A DNA stretch of 64,000 nt from assembly GCA_019359035.1 (NCBI GenBank), contig JAHHIC010000082.1:1-64000 (forward strand). Direction: 5' to 3'. This document shows, piece after piece, positions 54,786 through 63,775 of this stretch. The notes under the pieces are model-generated. The model saw only the letters and a list, made by a program, of their open reading frames with translations, was not told where the DNA came from and made no database searches. Position 1 is the first letter of the stretch; each line of letters opens with the position of its first letter. The DNA comes from Scytonematopsis contorta HA4267-MV1. Its GTDB lineage: Bacteria > Cyanobacteriota > Cyanobacteriia > Cyanobacteriales > Nostocaceae. A program made the translations under genes and the position numbers.

Positions 54786-56483
54786 TTACAAATTAACTTT
54801 AAACACCCCACCAACACTAGAAACAATCGAATCCCTTGCATCCTTCAGAGTCTGCATCATCGGTCGCTGAGTTTGTAGAAAAACCCGCGCACAATTTCTT
54901 CCAGGCATACCAGAAATAGACCCTCCTGGATGAGTACCAGCACCAGTCAAAAATAAATTTTCAATAGGTGTTTTATAGTTAGCTAATTCCGGTAAAGGAC
55001 GGAAAAACACCATCTGTTCCATCGTCATATCAATATGATAATAATTTCCCTTATAAGCACCCAACCTCTCACCTAATTCCGCTGGACTTTCCACACGTCG
55101 CGCAATAATTGACCTTTTTAAATTAGGTGCATATTCAGCTAACTTATCAATTACCCTATCAGCAACTTTATTCTTCAATTCATCTGTCCAACCAGTACCT
55201 TTTAAACCCGTACCTTCCGCACCTTTAATTTGATATGGAGCAAAAAATTCAATCCACAAAGTATGTTTTCCTTCGGGTGCTAAAGTTGGGTCAAGAGCAC
55301 TAGGCATAACCACATACATCGATGGGTTGCTATCTGGAATTTCTCCCATTATGCATAAACTATGAGCTTGTTCCACATGAGCAACAGAATCAGCAATTAA
55401 AATAGAACCAATCAAAAATTCATCGCGATGTTCATGGTGTTCAAAGCGCAAAGGTTCATCCAAAGCTACATCTATTTTTAAAATTGTCTCATTATTATTA
55501 ACAATTCGTCTTTCTAACCTTTCCCATAAATCTGAATCCACCGCATCCACCGCGCTTTTATCTACCATTTGCATGAATAATCTTTGAGCATCAATGTTAG
55601 AAATGACCCCATAATTTGCACCATATTCTTCACCACCAGCAACCCTAACACCAACAGCTTTACCATCATCAATTAAAACCTTCTCCACCTGCTGGTCAGT
55701 TAGAACAACACCACCTTTACTTTTAACCAAGTTAAGCAAAGTCTGCACTAAAGCACCAGTCCCCCCACGGGGTCTAGTCATTCCTGGATGGTGACGCATT
55801 GCCATCATCATCGAACCAATACCCAGATTTTTTTGTGAGGGAGGAACACCTAACTCTCCCGCTAATCTAGCAAGTGGAGCCTTTAAAAATTCCTCATCGA
55901 ACCATTCACTCAAAATATCCTCAGCGCTAGAAAGCATATTCCGTACAAAATCAAAAGTTTTTGCCGGAGAACCAACCACAGTGATTAAATCCTTTAACTT
56001 GCCTAAATTAAAATTTCCAGCAATATCTATAATAGATTTAGGAGGAGCATTGAACATCGGAGCCATTGCATTAATAGCTTTTAACCAATAATCTGTATAT
56101 TCCGCATACTTTTTCGCATCACGTTCATTAAAACGAGCAATTTCTGCACAAGTTTTTTCTACCGATTTATGCCCTAAAAAATATCTTCCATCAGGATGAG
56201 GACAAAATACAACTGGGTCACATTCCAAATACACCAAACCATATTTTTCCAACTCTAGTTCCTGTACCACTAGACCCAGATGAATAAACTCATGGTCAAT
56301 AGCACACAAATTAAATTTAAAACCTGGAGCTTCCTTAGGTATGCATTCTTCAGTAGTTGCAGCACCACCAGGAACCGAACGTTTTTCCAGCAGCACAACA
56401 CTGTAGCCAGCTTTCAATAGATAAGCAGCACACACTAAACCATTGTGTCCTGCACCAATAATCACAACATCATATCTTTGCAT
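54786..56483 (-). CDS. crtO: Beta-carotene ketolase CrtO (phytoene-desaturase-type FAD oxidoreductase)
   Basis: 565 residues from the ATG at 56483. FAD-binding motif VVIIGAGHNGLVCAAYLLKAG near the N-terminus, and the C-terminal FLTGAGTHPGGSISGMPGRNCA signature of carotenoid desaturase/ketolase enzymes. CrtO ketolases oxidise carotenoids (for example beta-carotene to echinenone) in membranes. Upstream the frame is open through AATTCGC heptamers (MRIANCELRIANC repeats), but this lacks family sequence and I exclude it. The adjacent P450 on the same strand, 126 bases upstream, may act on related lipids. Confidence 0.9.
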   Translation of the reverse strand: MQRYDVVIIGAGHNGLVCAAYLLKAGYSVVLLEKRSVPGGAATTEECIPKEAPGFKFNLCAIDHEFIHLGLVVQELELEKYGLVYLECDPVVFCPHPDGRYFLGHKSVEKTCAEIARFNERDAKKYAEYTDYWLKAINAMAPMFNAPPKSIIDIAGNFNLGKLKDLITVVGSPAKTFDFVRNMLSSAEDILSEWFDEEFLKAPLARLAGELGVPPSQKNLGIGSMMMAMRHHPGMTRPRGGTGALVQTLLNLVKSKGGVVLTDQQVEKVLIDDGKAVGVRVAGGEEYGANYGVISNIDAQRLFMQMVDKSAVDAVDSDLWERLERRIVNNNETILKIDVALDEPLRFEHHEHRDEFLIGSILIADSVAHVEQAHSLCIMGEIPDSNPSMYVVMPSALDPTLAPEGKHTLWIEFFAPYQIKGAEGTGLKGTGWTDELKNKVADRVIDKLAEYAPNLKRSIIARRVESPAELGERLGAYKGNYYHIDMTMEQMVFFRPLPELANYKTPIENLFLTGAGTHPGGSISGMPGRNCARVFLQTQRPMMQTLKDARDSIVSSVGGVFKVNL

Positions 56484-56610
56484 ATTGGGGAGTGGGGAGT
56501 GGGGAAGACAATTCGCAATTCGCAATTCGCAATTCGCAATTCGCAATTCGCAATTCGCAATTCGCAATTGGGAGTGGGGAGTGGGGAGTGGGGAATAGCA
56601 AATTCCCAGT
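56484..56610. repeat. STRR tract (GGGGAGT plus AATTCGC heptamers)
   Basis: About nine copies of CAATTCG (about 56511-56568) flanked by GGGGAGT units. It fills the crtO-P450 gap and keeps an open frame into crtO. Confidence 0.9.
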
Positions 56611-57953
56611 CAACAGTCAACAATTACCATCGGCACTCCACCGCTAGGAACTATTGTAATACCACGTCGCACAGGTTTAACTGAACGATTATCTGCGAGT
56701 CTAAGTTGGAAACGCGATAAAATCGTTGCTAAAACTAATTTCATTTCATATAGCGAAAAAGCTGAACCAATACAACCGCGATAACCCCCTCCAAATGGTA
56801 AAAATTCGTAGGGTGAAAATTTTTGATTCAAAAATCTTTCTGGTAAAAATTTTTCAGCTTCTGGATAAACTTCTGTACGGCGATGTGCCAAATAGATACA
56901 AGGAACTAATACTGTTCCATATTCATATTTACTACCAGCAACTTCTACATTTTCTTTTACCATGCGCGGCGTACAAATTAACGCAATTGGATGTAATCTT
57001 AATGTTTCTTGACATACCGCAGTCAGATAAGGAAGCTGTGCAATTTCTTCTGGTTGGGGTCTATCACCTAAACTATCTAACTCATTAAGTAGTTTACTTT
57101 TCACATCTTCATGATAGTGAATTAAATAAAATAACCAACTCAAAACACCAGCGGTTGTTTCATATCCCAACAACAATAGCGAAACCAATTGGTCGCGTAA
57201 TTCATCATCGCTCATTTGCTCACCATTTTCATCTCGTACCGATAGTAGTAAGCTCAGAACATCTGTACGCGAATCATCATTTTCTAAACGTCGTTGGTCA
57301 ATTTCTGCATAAATTAATTTATCTATATATTCCCGTCTTTTTAGATAATTTCCCCAAGGACTCCAAGCACCCAAATCTTGTTGTAAGGGAGGAAAGAAAA
57401 ATAAGCTAGAGTACCAAGGTGTAGTAATATCATCCAATAGCTTACTCAAAAGTTTTTTTAATTGTTCGTAACGTTCTCCAGGGCTAATACCAAATACAAC
57501 TTGCAAGATTATTTGTAATGTAATATCTGGCATAACTTCTTGCATAGAAACTTTCATTCCATGTTTCCATTGGTTCGTCACTTCTTCAGTAATCTTACAA
57601 ATACTTTCACCATAATACTTCATTCTATCGCCATGAAAAGACGGCATTAATAATTGTCTTTGTCGATTGTGAGATACACCTTCTTGTAAAACTATAGATT
57701 TTTCACCAAATAATGGTTGAAATACATGGGTTGCTTTCTTAAAATCTAAACTTTTAGCAGGAACAGCAAAACAATCACTAATTGCTTGGCTATCACTAAA
57801 AAATACAACAGGTGGAGAATTTACACCCAACACTCTGACTGTAAACGTATTACCATACTGAGCAGCACAATTGTCTAAAAATTGTGTTGGGCTGGCAATT
57901 AATTGCAGGGTTTGGAGTAAAGAAGGTGTTTTAATTTCGTTTGGTAATTTCAT
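56610..57953 (-). CDS. Cytochrome P450, CYP110-like
   Basis: 447 residues. Haem-binding loop FLPFGGGYRGCIGSAF with C394, EXXR helix in ETLRLHP, I-helix GYETTAGVL, and the cyanobacterial CYP110-like PERFLNQKFSPYEFLPFGGG context. CYP110 proteins hydroxylate fatty acids, alkanes or terpenes. No reductase or ferredoxin gene is adjacent. Length is normal for the family. Confidence 0.9.
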   Translation of the reverse strand: MKLPNEIKTPSLLQTLQLIASPTQFLDNCAAQYGNTFTVRVLGVNSPPVVFFSDSQAISDCFAVPAKSLDFKKATHVFQPLFGEKSIVLQEGVSHNRQRQLLMPSFHGDRMKYYGESICKITEEVTNQWKHGMKVSMQEVMPDITLQIILQVVFGISPGERYEQLKKLLSKLLDDITTPWYSSLFFFPPLQQDLGAWSPWGNYLKRREYIDKLIYAEIDQRRLENDDSRTDVLSLLLSVRDENGEQMSDDELRDQLVSLLLLGYETTAGVLSWLFYLIHYHEDVKSKLLNELDSLGDRPQPEEIAQLPYLTAVCQETLRLHPIALICTPRMVKENVEVAGSKYEYGTVLVPCIYLAHRRTEVYPEAEKFLPERFLNQKFSPYEFLPFGGGYRGCIGSAFSLYEMKLVLATILSRFQLRLADNRSVKPVRRGITIVPSGGVPMVIVDC

Positions 57954-58356
57954 CTTAAAACTAAAACAAGTCCAAGATTAATTATCTCACGCAAAGACGC
58001 AAAACTCTCAAAATCTAAATTGCATAATACTATAATTCTACATCTATTGTGGGGTGGGCAAGGATGCCCACCCTGGATATGTGAACAGTATACAAGTAGA
58101 TATGCAAATCAATCGTGAAAAAACTTATTAAAATTTTATCCGCAAAAACCCTGAGGTGACATTGGTGGTAGAGTCGCGTAAAATTACTGTGACGTTCACT
58201 GCACAATTATGATAATTTCCACCAGAAAAATAATATTAGCTAGACTAATTTCCCTTACATGTAGAAATGATAAATTTTTGTGATGCATGATTGTAAAATA
58301 ATTATTAAATTTGTAGAACAATATTATTACAGACCTGCAACAAAGGGAAGCATAGC
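57954..58356. other. Intergenic region with one palindromic repeat
   Basis: Contains the repeat GGGGTGGGCAAGGATGCCCACC at about 58051-58073. The rest is the AT-rich divergent promoter region of P450 and transketolase-like genes. No gene seen; the ATG at 58357 has AAGGG upstream. Confidence 0.5.
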
Positions 58357-60567
58357 ATGACAGTAAGCACTTCAGGGGCAAAATTAACAACATCACCTTT
58401 TTCGGAAGGGATTCAGTATTTTGGGGAAAAATTACCTGATTTTGATAAATATGGGAAAGTCGCAGTAATTGCGGAAGGTGAAACAGCGATTAATGACCCA
58501 AAAGACCCTGTGGCAGTTTACCAAACTCTTCTGGCTGCAGACGCTTTACGTTACTTAACACTACAAGTAACCGGAAGTAAAGCTTCTGGACACCCAGGTG
58601 GATTTGCCAGCCAAGTAGAAGCTTATGCAGCTTTAGTTATGCTGGGTCACAAAAATATTATCACCGAAGTTGGACACCACGCTCCTGGTTTTTATAGTGC
58701 AATGTTTCTTGACCGTTCCTTGGAAGATATGGGAATTGTCAACGTTCAACAAATGCGTGACCGTTTCCGAGAAATGCATGGACTGTTGGGACACCTAAGC
58801 GGATATATACCCGGAATTCTTGCACCAGCAGGTCCCCTCGGACAAGGACAACACTTTGCGATGGCTGCAGCATTATTGCACCGCGATAAACTGTTTCCTT
58901 TTACAATGGGCGATGGTGGGATGGGTGAGCCTTACCCCATGAGTAGTATGGCGCATTTTCACACCGCTTATCCAGAAGTAACAAATTTCTTACCAGTGTT
59001 AGTGTGGAACGGTTATAGCCAAGAACATCACAGCATGGTTTCCACCAAAACCAACGAAGAAATGATTGCTTATTGGAAAGGTAATGGTTTTGAAGAAGTC
59101 ATTTTGGTAAATGCTAAAGACTTTGACGACCAAAACCAAAGTGGTGATTATGTAGATAGCACTGCGTTTTCTTTTAAACAACGTATGGCATTTACCCAAG
59201 CTGTATTAGAAGGAGTTGATAAAGCAGCTAAATCATCGCTGGGTGGTAAGCGTACAGCATTTATTATCAAACAACTCAAAGGTGCGGGTGTTCATGCACG
59301 AGGAGCAAAGTCGCATAATTTATACCCAAAAGATACTTTAGATGCACCCCATATTGTAAATGCATTAAAAGAACGTGCATTACATCAAGAAGCGTGGCAA
59401 ATCGTCAGAACAAACTGTGAACGTGCTGGTGGTGGTCCTGCTTCTAAAACAGTTGTTACAGAATTTGAATTGCCAGTATCAGAAATAGGAGCTTTACCTT
59501 TAGAAGAATATGCAGTAGGTGGAGAAGCAAAAGTTTCTACCACAGCTATGGGAAGATTAGTAGGGGTAGTTGGAAATAAAGATAAAAAATTCTTAGTCAC
59601 CAACGCAGATGGAAATGAAGCATCTGGAATTGCTAATATTAACCAAGCGCTGAAAATTATTCACCCAGTTCAAGACGATTTATATAACCAAGCACCAGGT
59701 GGACAAGTTTATGAACCTTTGAGCGAAGATGCTTGTGCTGGTTTAGCAGCAGGTTTATCCTTAATGGGAGCCAGAACTTTGTGGTGTTCCTACGAATCTT
59801 TTGCCATCAATGGATTACCAATTTGGCAAACAGTTACTCAAGCAATGGCAGAATTACGTCGGGAAACACCATCGACTATTACTTTATATACAGCAGGTGC
59901 ATTAGAGCAAGGACGTAACGGTTGGACACATCAACGTCCAGAGATTGAAGCATATTTTGCCTCGATGATGCGGAATGGAAATGTCTTCCCTTTGTTCCCA
60001 CTCGATGCTAATAGTATCCAAGTTTGTTACGATTGGGCATTAACAACAAAAAATAAGGGTATTGTAATTACAGCCAGCAAATCTCCCTTACCAATTCGCA
60101 CCACTTTTGAACAAAATCGCAAAGGTTTAGAAGAAGGTGGAATCGTTTTGCATGAAAGTTCTGGTAGTAAAAAAGTTGTGTTTGCGGTTATTGGTGACAT
60201 GACTTTAATTCCAGTATTTGAAGCAGCGAAATTATTAGAAGAAGCTGGTTTAGGAGTACGGATAGTTTCTGTGATTAACCCCCGTCGTTTATATCGTCTC
60301 CATGATACAGCTTGGGATACCTGCTCTCAACCGGATGGAGGTTTTGTTGATGATGCCAAATTTGCAGAACTATTTGATGGTGATGCGTTAATTGGTGTTA
60401 CTGGTGGACCTGCTGCAATGTTGGAACCTATTATGTTGAGAAGTAACGCTAAACGAGATACTTTCGCTTGGAAACGTGGAGAAACAACTGCTTCTGCTGG
60501 ACAACTAATGGCGTTTAATGGAATAACTGCTGATGGCTTGAAGAAACGCGCAATGGAATTAATGTAG
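58357..60567 (+). CDS. Transketolase/phosphoketolase-like thiamine-diphosphate enzyme
   Basis: 736 residues. ThDP-binding GDG (185-187) with N218 downstream, transketolase-like SGHPGG (77-82) and PAGPLGQGQHFAMAAALL. The Pyr and C-terminal domains are present (TLYTAGALEQGRNGWTHQRPE). This cyanobacterial group is often annotated xylulose-5-phosphate 3-epimerase or phosphoketolase; the exact reaction cannot be set from sequence. It is probably cytosolic in pentose phosphate metabolism. It stands alone. Confidence 0.8.
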   Translation: MTVSTSGAKLTTSPFSEGIQYFGEKLPDFDKYGKVAVIAEGETAINDPKDPVAVYQTLLAADALRYLTLQVTGSKASGHPGGFASQVEAYAALVMLGHKNIITEVGHHAPGFYSAMFLDRSLEDMGIVNVQQMRDRFREMHGLLGHLSGYIPGILAPAGPLGQGQHFAMAAALLHRDKLFPFTMGDGGMGEPYPMSSMAHFHTAYPEVTNFLPVLVWNGYSQEHHSMVSTKTNEEMIAYWKGNGFEEVILVNAKDFDDQNQSGDYVDSTAFSFKQRMAFTQAVLEGVDKAAKSSLGGKRTAFIIKQLKGAGVHARGAKSHNLYPKDTLDAPHIVNALKERALHQEAWQIVRTNCERAGGGPASKTVVTEFELPVSEIGALPLEEYAVGGEAKVSTTAMGRLVGVVGNKDKKFLVTNADGNEASGIANINQALKIIHPVQDDLYNQAPGGQVYEPLSEDACAGLAAGLSLMGARTLWCSYESFAINGLPIWQTVTQAMAELRRETPSTITLYTAGALEQGRNGWTHQRPEIEAYFASMMRNGNVFPLFPLDANSIQVCYDWALTTKNKGIVITASKSPLPIRTTFEQNRKGLEEGGIVLHESSGSKKVVFAVIGDMTLIPVFEAAKLLEEAGLGVRIVSVINPRRLYRLHDTAWDTCSQPDGGFVDDAKFAELFDGDALIGVTGGPAAMLEPIMLRSNAKRDTFAWKRGETTASAGQLMAFNGITADGLKKRAMELM

Positions 60568-60573
60568 CCTAAT

Positions 60574-60600
60574 GTAGAGACGTGACATGTCACGTCTCTC
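60574..60600. repeat. Palindromic GTAGAGACGTGACA repeat
   Basis: Family copy six bases after the transketolase-like stop; may end its transcript. Confidence 0.85.
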
Positions 60601-60767
60601 ATCATTGAGCAGTATTGGGAATAGTGTCAGTTGAAATTCTGGCACAAGGAATTACTGATAGAAGTACTGCGTATAGTACTATAATACCACAAACACGGTG
60701 GAAGTATCCCACATCTACCATCTAAACTGAGGATATAAACCTCAACAAGAACTGGAGGTGCTGCATT

Positions 60768-61514
60768 ATGGTACGACAAGTTACAGAATTTGATACCGCC
60801 GACGATTTATTTATCTACCCAGAGAGCGACGGTCAACCGATGGCGGAAAATACAATACAGTTTCGTTGGATTGTCACAATAAAAGAAAATTTAGAAATAC
60901 TGTTTGCAGCAAACCCTGATGTATTTATCGCAGGGGATTTATTTTGGTATCCAATAGAAAAAGACGCGGACACAAAGTATGCTCCCGATACAATGGTAGT
61001 GTTCGGTAGACCAAAGGGTGATAGAGGTTCATATGTACAATCCAAGGAAGGAAATATCCCACCACAGGTTGTGTTTGAAATCTTATCACCCAGCAACACT
61101 AAGCCAGAAATGAAAAAAAAACTTGACTTTTACAATAAATATGGAGTCGAAGAATATTATGTATGTGACCCATATAAAAATAATTTAACAGGCTGGTTGC
61201 GTTCGTCGAAAAATTTAAAAGAAATCACAAATATAAATGGCTGGACAAGTCCACGTCTAAAAATAAAATTTGTCTTAACACCCACCACACTACTTATTTA
61301 TCGTCCTGATGGTCGCAAATTTTTAACCCCAGTAGAACTTGAAGAGCAACGTCAACAGGCAGAACAGGTGGCTGATGCGGAACGACAACGTGCGGATGCA
61401 GAGCGACAAGCAAGGTTAGATGCAGTACCTAAATTATTATCTATGGGATTGAGCATAGAGCAAGTAGCACAGACGCTTTCCTTTACTGCACAAGAAGTAG
61501 AAGAAATAATGTAG
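60768..61514 (+). CDS. Uma2 family protein with coiled-coil C-terminus
   Basis: 248 residues. The Uma2 core shows DDLFIYPESDGQPMAEN, APDTMVVFGRPKGDRGSY, the PQVVFEILSPSN strand with acidic residues and KKLDFYNKYGVEEYYVCDP. The C-terminal tail has an alanine/arginine-rich coiled coil (ADAERQRADAERQARLDAV) common in one Uma2 subgroup. GGAGG ribosome-binding site precedes the ATG. The TAG stop lies inside a palindromic repeat. Confidence 0.88.
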   Translation: MVRQVTEFDTADDLFIYPESDGQPMAENTIQFRWIVTIKENLEILFAANPDVFIAGDLFWYPIEKDADTKYAPDTMVVFGRPKGDRGSYVQSKEGNIPPQVVFEILSPSNTKPEMKKKLDFYNKYGVEEYYVCDPYKNNLTGWLRSSKNLKEITNINGWTSPRLKIKFVLTPTTLLIYRPDGRKFLTPVELEEQRQQAEQVADAERQRADAERQARLDAVPKLLSMGLSIEQVAQTLSFTAQEVEEIM

Positions 61515-61538
61515 AGATGTTACATGTAACGTCTCTAT
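61511..61538. repeat. Palindromic GTAGAGATGTTACA repeat containing the Uma2 stop
   Basis: The TAG of the Uma2 gene is the TAG in GTAGAGATG of this palindrome. Confidence 0.85.
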
Positions 61539-61560
61539 AGGAATTGTTTTACGCTAATTT

Positions 61561-61687
61561 ATATCATGTCCGGTAGTACGACCATAATTAAATATTCTTA
61601 AATTCTTTGCGTCCAGGCGCCTACCCTACGGGAAAACCTCCGGTTTATGTGTGAGTTTTATTATGGGTATGTAAGCGGACATGATAT
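61561..61687. mobile_element. Candidate MITE with 12-bp perfect, about 28-bp imperfect TIRs
   Basis: Left end ATATCATGTCCGGTAGTACG, with CCATAAT at the inner end. Right end complement ATATCATGTCCGCTTACATA, also with CCATAAT at the inner end. The element is 127 bp and has no coding capacity. Target-site duplication cannot be fixed from this sequence alone. Confidence 0.65.
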
Positions 61688-61755
61688 TAGACTAATTAAA
61701 CTAGAATAGGAGATTTATTCAAACGTTTAAATAATAAAGATTCAAGACGCTTATT

Positions 61756-62580
61756 TCAAATATCGCTAGTTAAAATAAAACGCCAATCGCTCTCATCCAT
61801 TCCATGACTAACAACGCTAGCACTAGCATTAGGATAAATTCCTTTATCAGCCAAAATCTCAGCTAGCTTATCATTAGCTGGAACACAAAACATATGTATA
61901 TAACCAGGCATTATTTCGGAATCACCTTTACTAACAGAATCTCCCCATTGAACATGCAATAAAGGTAAATTTTCTCCAGTACTTTGCAGTTTTAAATCTT
62001 TAACTCCTTTGAGTGACAAATAAGAAATAACTCCTCTATGTTCAACCAATAAAGATTCCAAACGACTCATAGTTGCTGCATCTAAACTGTAAATTCCCAA
62101 CTGAGCAGTACAACTAAATTTAACCGGAGAAAATTTCTCCAGAACTCGAACATAACGATTAGGACTACCCTCTCCAGGATTCATAGAAATTGCATAACCG
62201 CAATTGCACTTGGTAATATCTTGCAAAATAGCATGAGCCAAAATCCGCAAAGAAAGAAATTGACGTTGATAGTCAGGATGCACCTTTAAATCACAGAGAT
62301 ACCAAGCCGGACGAGTTTCCTCACCTTGATTATAAGAAACTTGACGCAGTATCCCAGCACCAACCGCAGCAACACGAGGAGAAGAAACATTTCCATATTC
62401 AAAATCTAATGCTGTGTAGTAATTAACTTCTCCCAAGCGGTCAAAAAAGGCAAAGTAATCTAATCCGTGGTCTATTTGAAAAAAATCATCACCCAAAGGA
62501 TAAGTCGCATATTGTTCTATCGCAACAATTCCTGCTTGGAAATCCGTACGTTCTTCAAAAGTAATGCGGTGAAATTTCAT
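61756..62580 (-). CDS. GNAT-like acetyltransferase-fold protein
   Basis: 274 residues. An acetyl-CoA-site-like segment WYLCDLKVHPDYQRQFLSLRIL resembles GNAT motif A (V-x-P-x-Y-Q-x). The second half is unique. The cofactor and acceptor are unknown. It is downstream of the BtaA-like gene on the same strand, with a G-rich repeat in the 110-bp gap. Confidence 0.65.
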   Translation of the reverse strand: MKFHRITFEERTDFQAGIVAIEQYATYPLGDDFFQIDHGLDYFAFFDRLGEVNYYTALDFEYGNVSSPRVAAVGAGILRQVSYNQGEETRPAWYLCDLKVHPDYQRQFLSLRILAHAILQDITKCNCGYAISMNPGEGSPNRYVRVLEKFSPVKFSCTAQLGIYSLDAATMSRLESLLVEHRGVISYLSLKGVKDLKLQSTGENLPLLHVQWGDSVSKGDSEIMPGYIHMFCVPANDKLAEILADKGIYPNASASVVSHGMDESDWRFILTSDI

Positions 62581-62636
62581 AATAGAATAAATAAAAAGCT
62601 AATATACTTTGTAAACTAAATAGAATTTATTTTTAT

Positions 62637-62677
62637 TCCCCCTTCCCTAGTAGGGAAGGGGGGTAGGGGGGTTAGGT
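62637..62677. repeat. G-rich hairpin repeat
   Basis: CCCCCTTCCCTAGTAGGGAAGGGGG then GGTAGGGGGGTTAGGT. It separates the BtaA-like and GNAT-like genes. Confidence 0.8.
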
Positions 62678-62689
62678 TCTGCGTACAGT

Positions 62690-63775
62690 CTAATAATTAA
62701 ACCCAACCACAACTTCGCGATAGAAAAAAGAACGGTCAATTTGTAGTAAATTTTCGCAAAATTCTTTATCTACAGGCAAATGCTTGTTCATAATTTCCGC
62801 GAGATAGTGGTCTCCATTCAGCCTTCGTCCAATTAAAGCACCACCAGGCTTGAGACAGGAAACTGCCGTTTTCAACATTTGATTTAGCTTTACTAAAGGC
62901 ATCCAGTCAGATATGTTAGAAAATTGAATCAAATCAAACTTAGCAACCTCAGCCAATTCCGGCATTTTTTCCGCGAAAGCTCCTTGATGGAGTCGCAAAC
63001 GCTCAGTACCCAAAGAACGAATTACTTTTTGGGCTGATGGTTGTAAATATATAGGGACTCCTTCCACTCCTGTAGAATAGCAATCCTTCCAAACCTGAGT
63101 TAAAAAGTAGTTATCAGGAGAAAACCGCTTCAATGCTCTTGCGAACACATCCGCAAAATGTTCACCAAAACTTCTATCCATCGAGTAATTAACTGGTGCT
63201 TCCCCAAAAGTTTTCGCTAATTTGTCTCGTTCAAATATACTTTCAAAAATTGATTGCCATTCCGCATGTCCCGAAGAATCTTTGGGTGACTCTAGTGGGT
63301 TTAAGCCTAAATCCGCTATTTTTGCAGCCAGTTCTCTAAATAACTGCTCAAATTTTCCAACTCGATTAACTCCGAATGCTATTTCTTCCTGTCGCTTATC
63401 CCAAAAGGCTTTTGTCAATTCCGGCAAATGCGATCGCAATTTTGTGTAAAGCAGTAATCGTTCTGTTTCTGGAGTAGCAACATCAGCACCGATTAACTGT
63501 AACTGTTCATCTAAACATAAATGTAATAAAGCTTGTCGTCGTAGTTCAACCAAATGTAACTGAGCTGGGTTAAGGTCTACAGCTTCTATTTCGAGTTGGG
63601 GAATAGTCAATAAACTTAGCGCAGTACAACCACCAGAGGCAATTATCAGTGTTTTTAAAGTTTCTTCGTTAGTTTGATTACGGGAGAAAAGTAATTGCTT
63701 GACAACTGTAAGCTCAATAAGAGGGTCTTCCCGCACTTGAGAAAAAGCTAGCTCAGAAACAGGGCAGTAAATCAT
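62690..63775 (-). CDS. BtaA-like aminocarboxypropyltransferase (DUF3419)
   Basis: 361 residues from the ATG at 63775. A SAM-binding-like IIASGGCTALSLL and AVDLNPAQLHLVELRRQAL match the BtaA/DUF3419 family, whose characterised member moves 3-amino-3-carboxypropyl from SAM to diacylglycerol for betaine lipids. The C-terminal FSNISDWM and PGGALIGRRLNG segments also fit. No BtaB methyltransferase is seen, so the product may be different. The start overlaps the end of the upstream HO-like gene by 23 bases. Confidence 0.85.
   Translation of the reverse strand: MIYCPVSELAFSQVREDPLIELTVVKQLLFSRNQTNEETLKTLIIASGGCTALSLLTIPQLEIEAVDLNPAQLHLVELRRQALLHLCLDEQLQLIGADVATPETERLLLYTKLRSHLPELTKAFWDKRQEEIAFGVNRVGKFEQLFRELAAKIADLGLNPLESPKDSSGHAEWQSIFESIFERDKLAKTFGEAPVNYSMDRSFGEHFADVFARALKRFSPDNYFLTQVWKDCYSTGVEGVPIYLQPSAQKVIRSLGTERLRLHQGAFAEKMPELAEVAKFDLIQFSNISDWMPLVKLNQMLKTAVSCLKPGGALIGRRLNGDHYLAEIMNKHLPVDKEFCENLLQIDRSFFYREVVVGFNY

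Noticed and set aside
54786-56567. Longer N-terminus of CrtO starting within the heptamers
   Set aside because: The extra residues are a translation of repeat DNA, and the FAD motif starts at the usual distance from the ATG at 56483.
58196-58396. 66-codon minus-strand frame before the transketolase-like gene
   Set aside because: AT-rich hydrophobic shadow overlapping the start of a well-supported gene.
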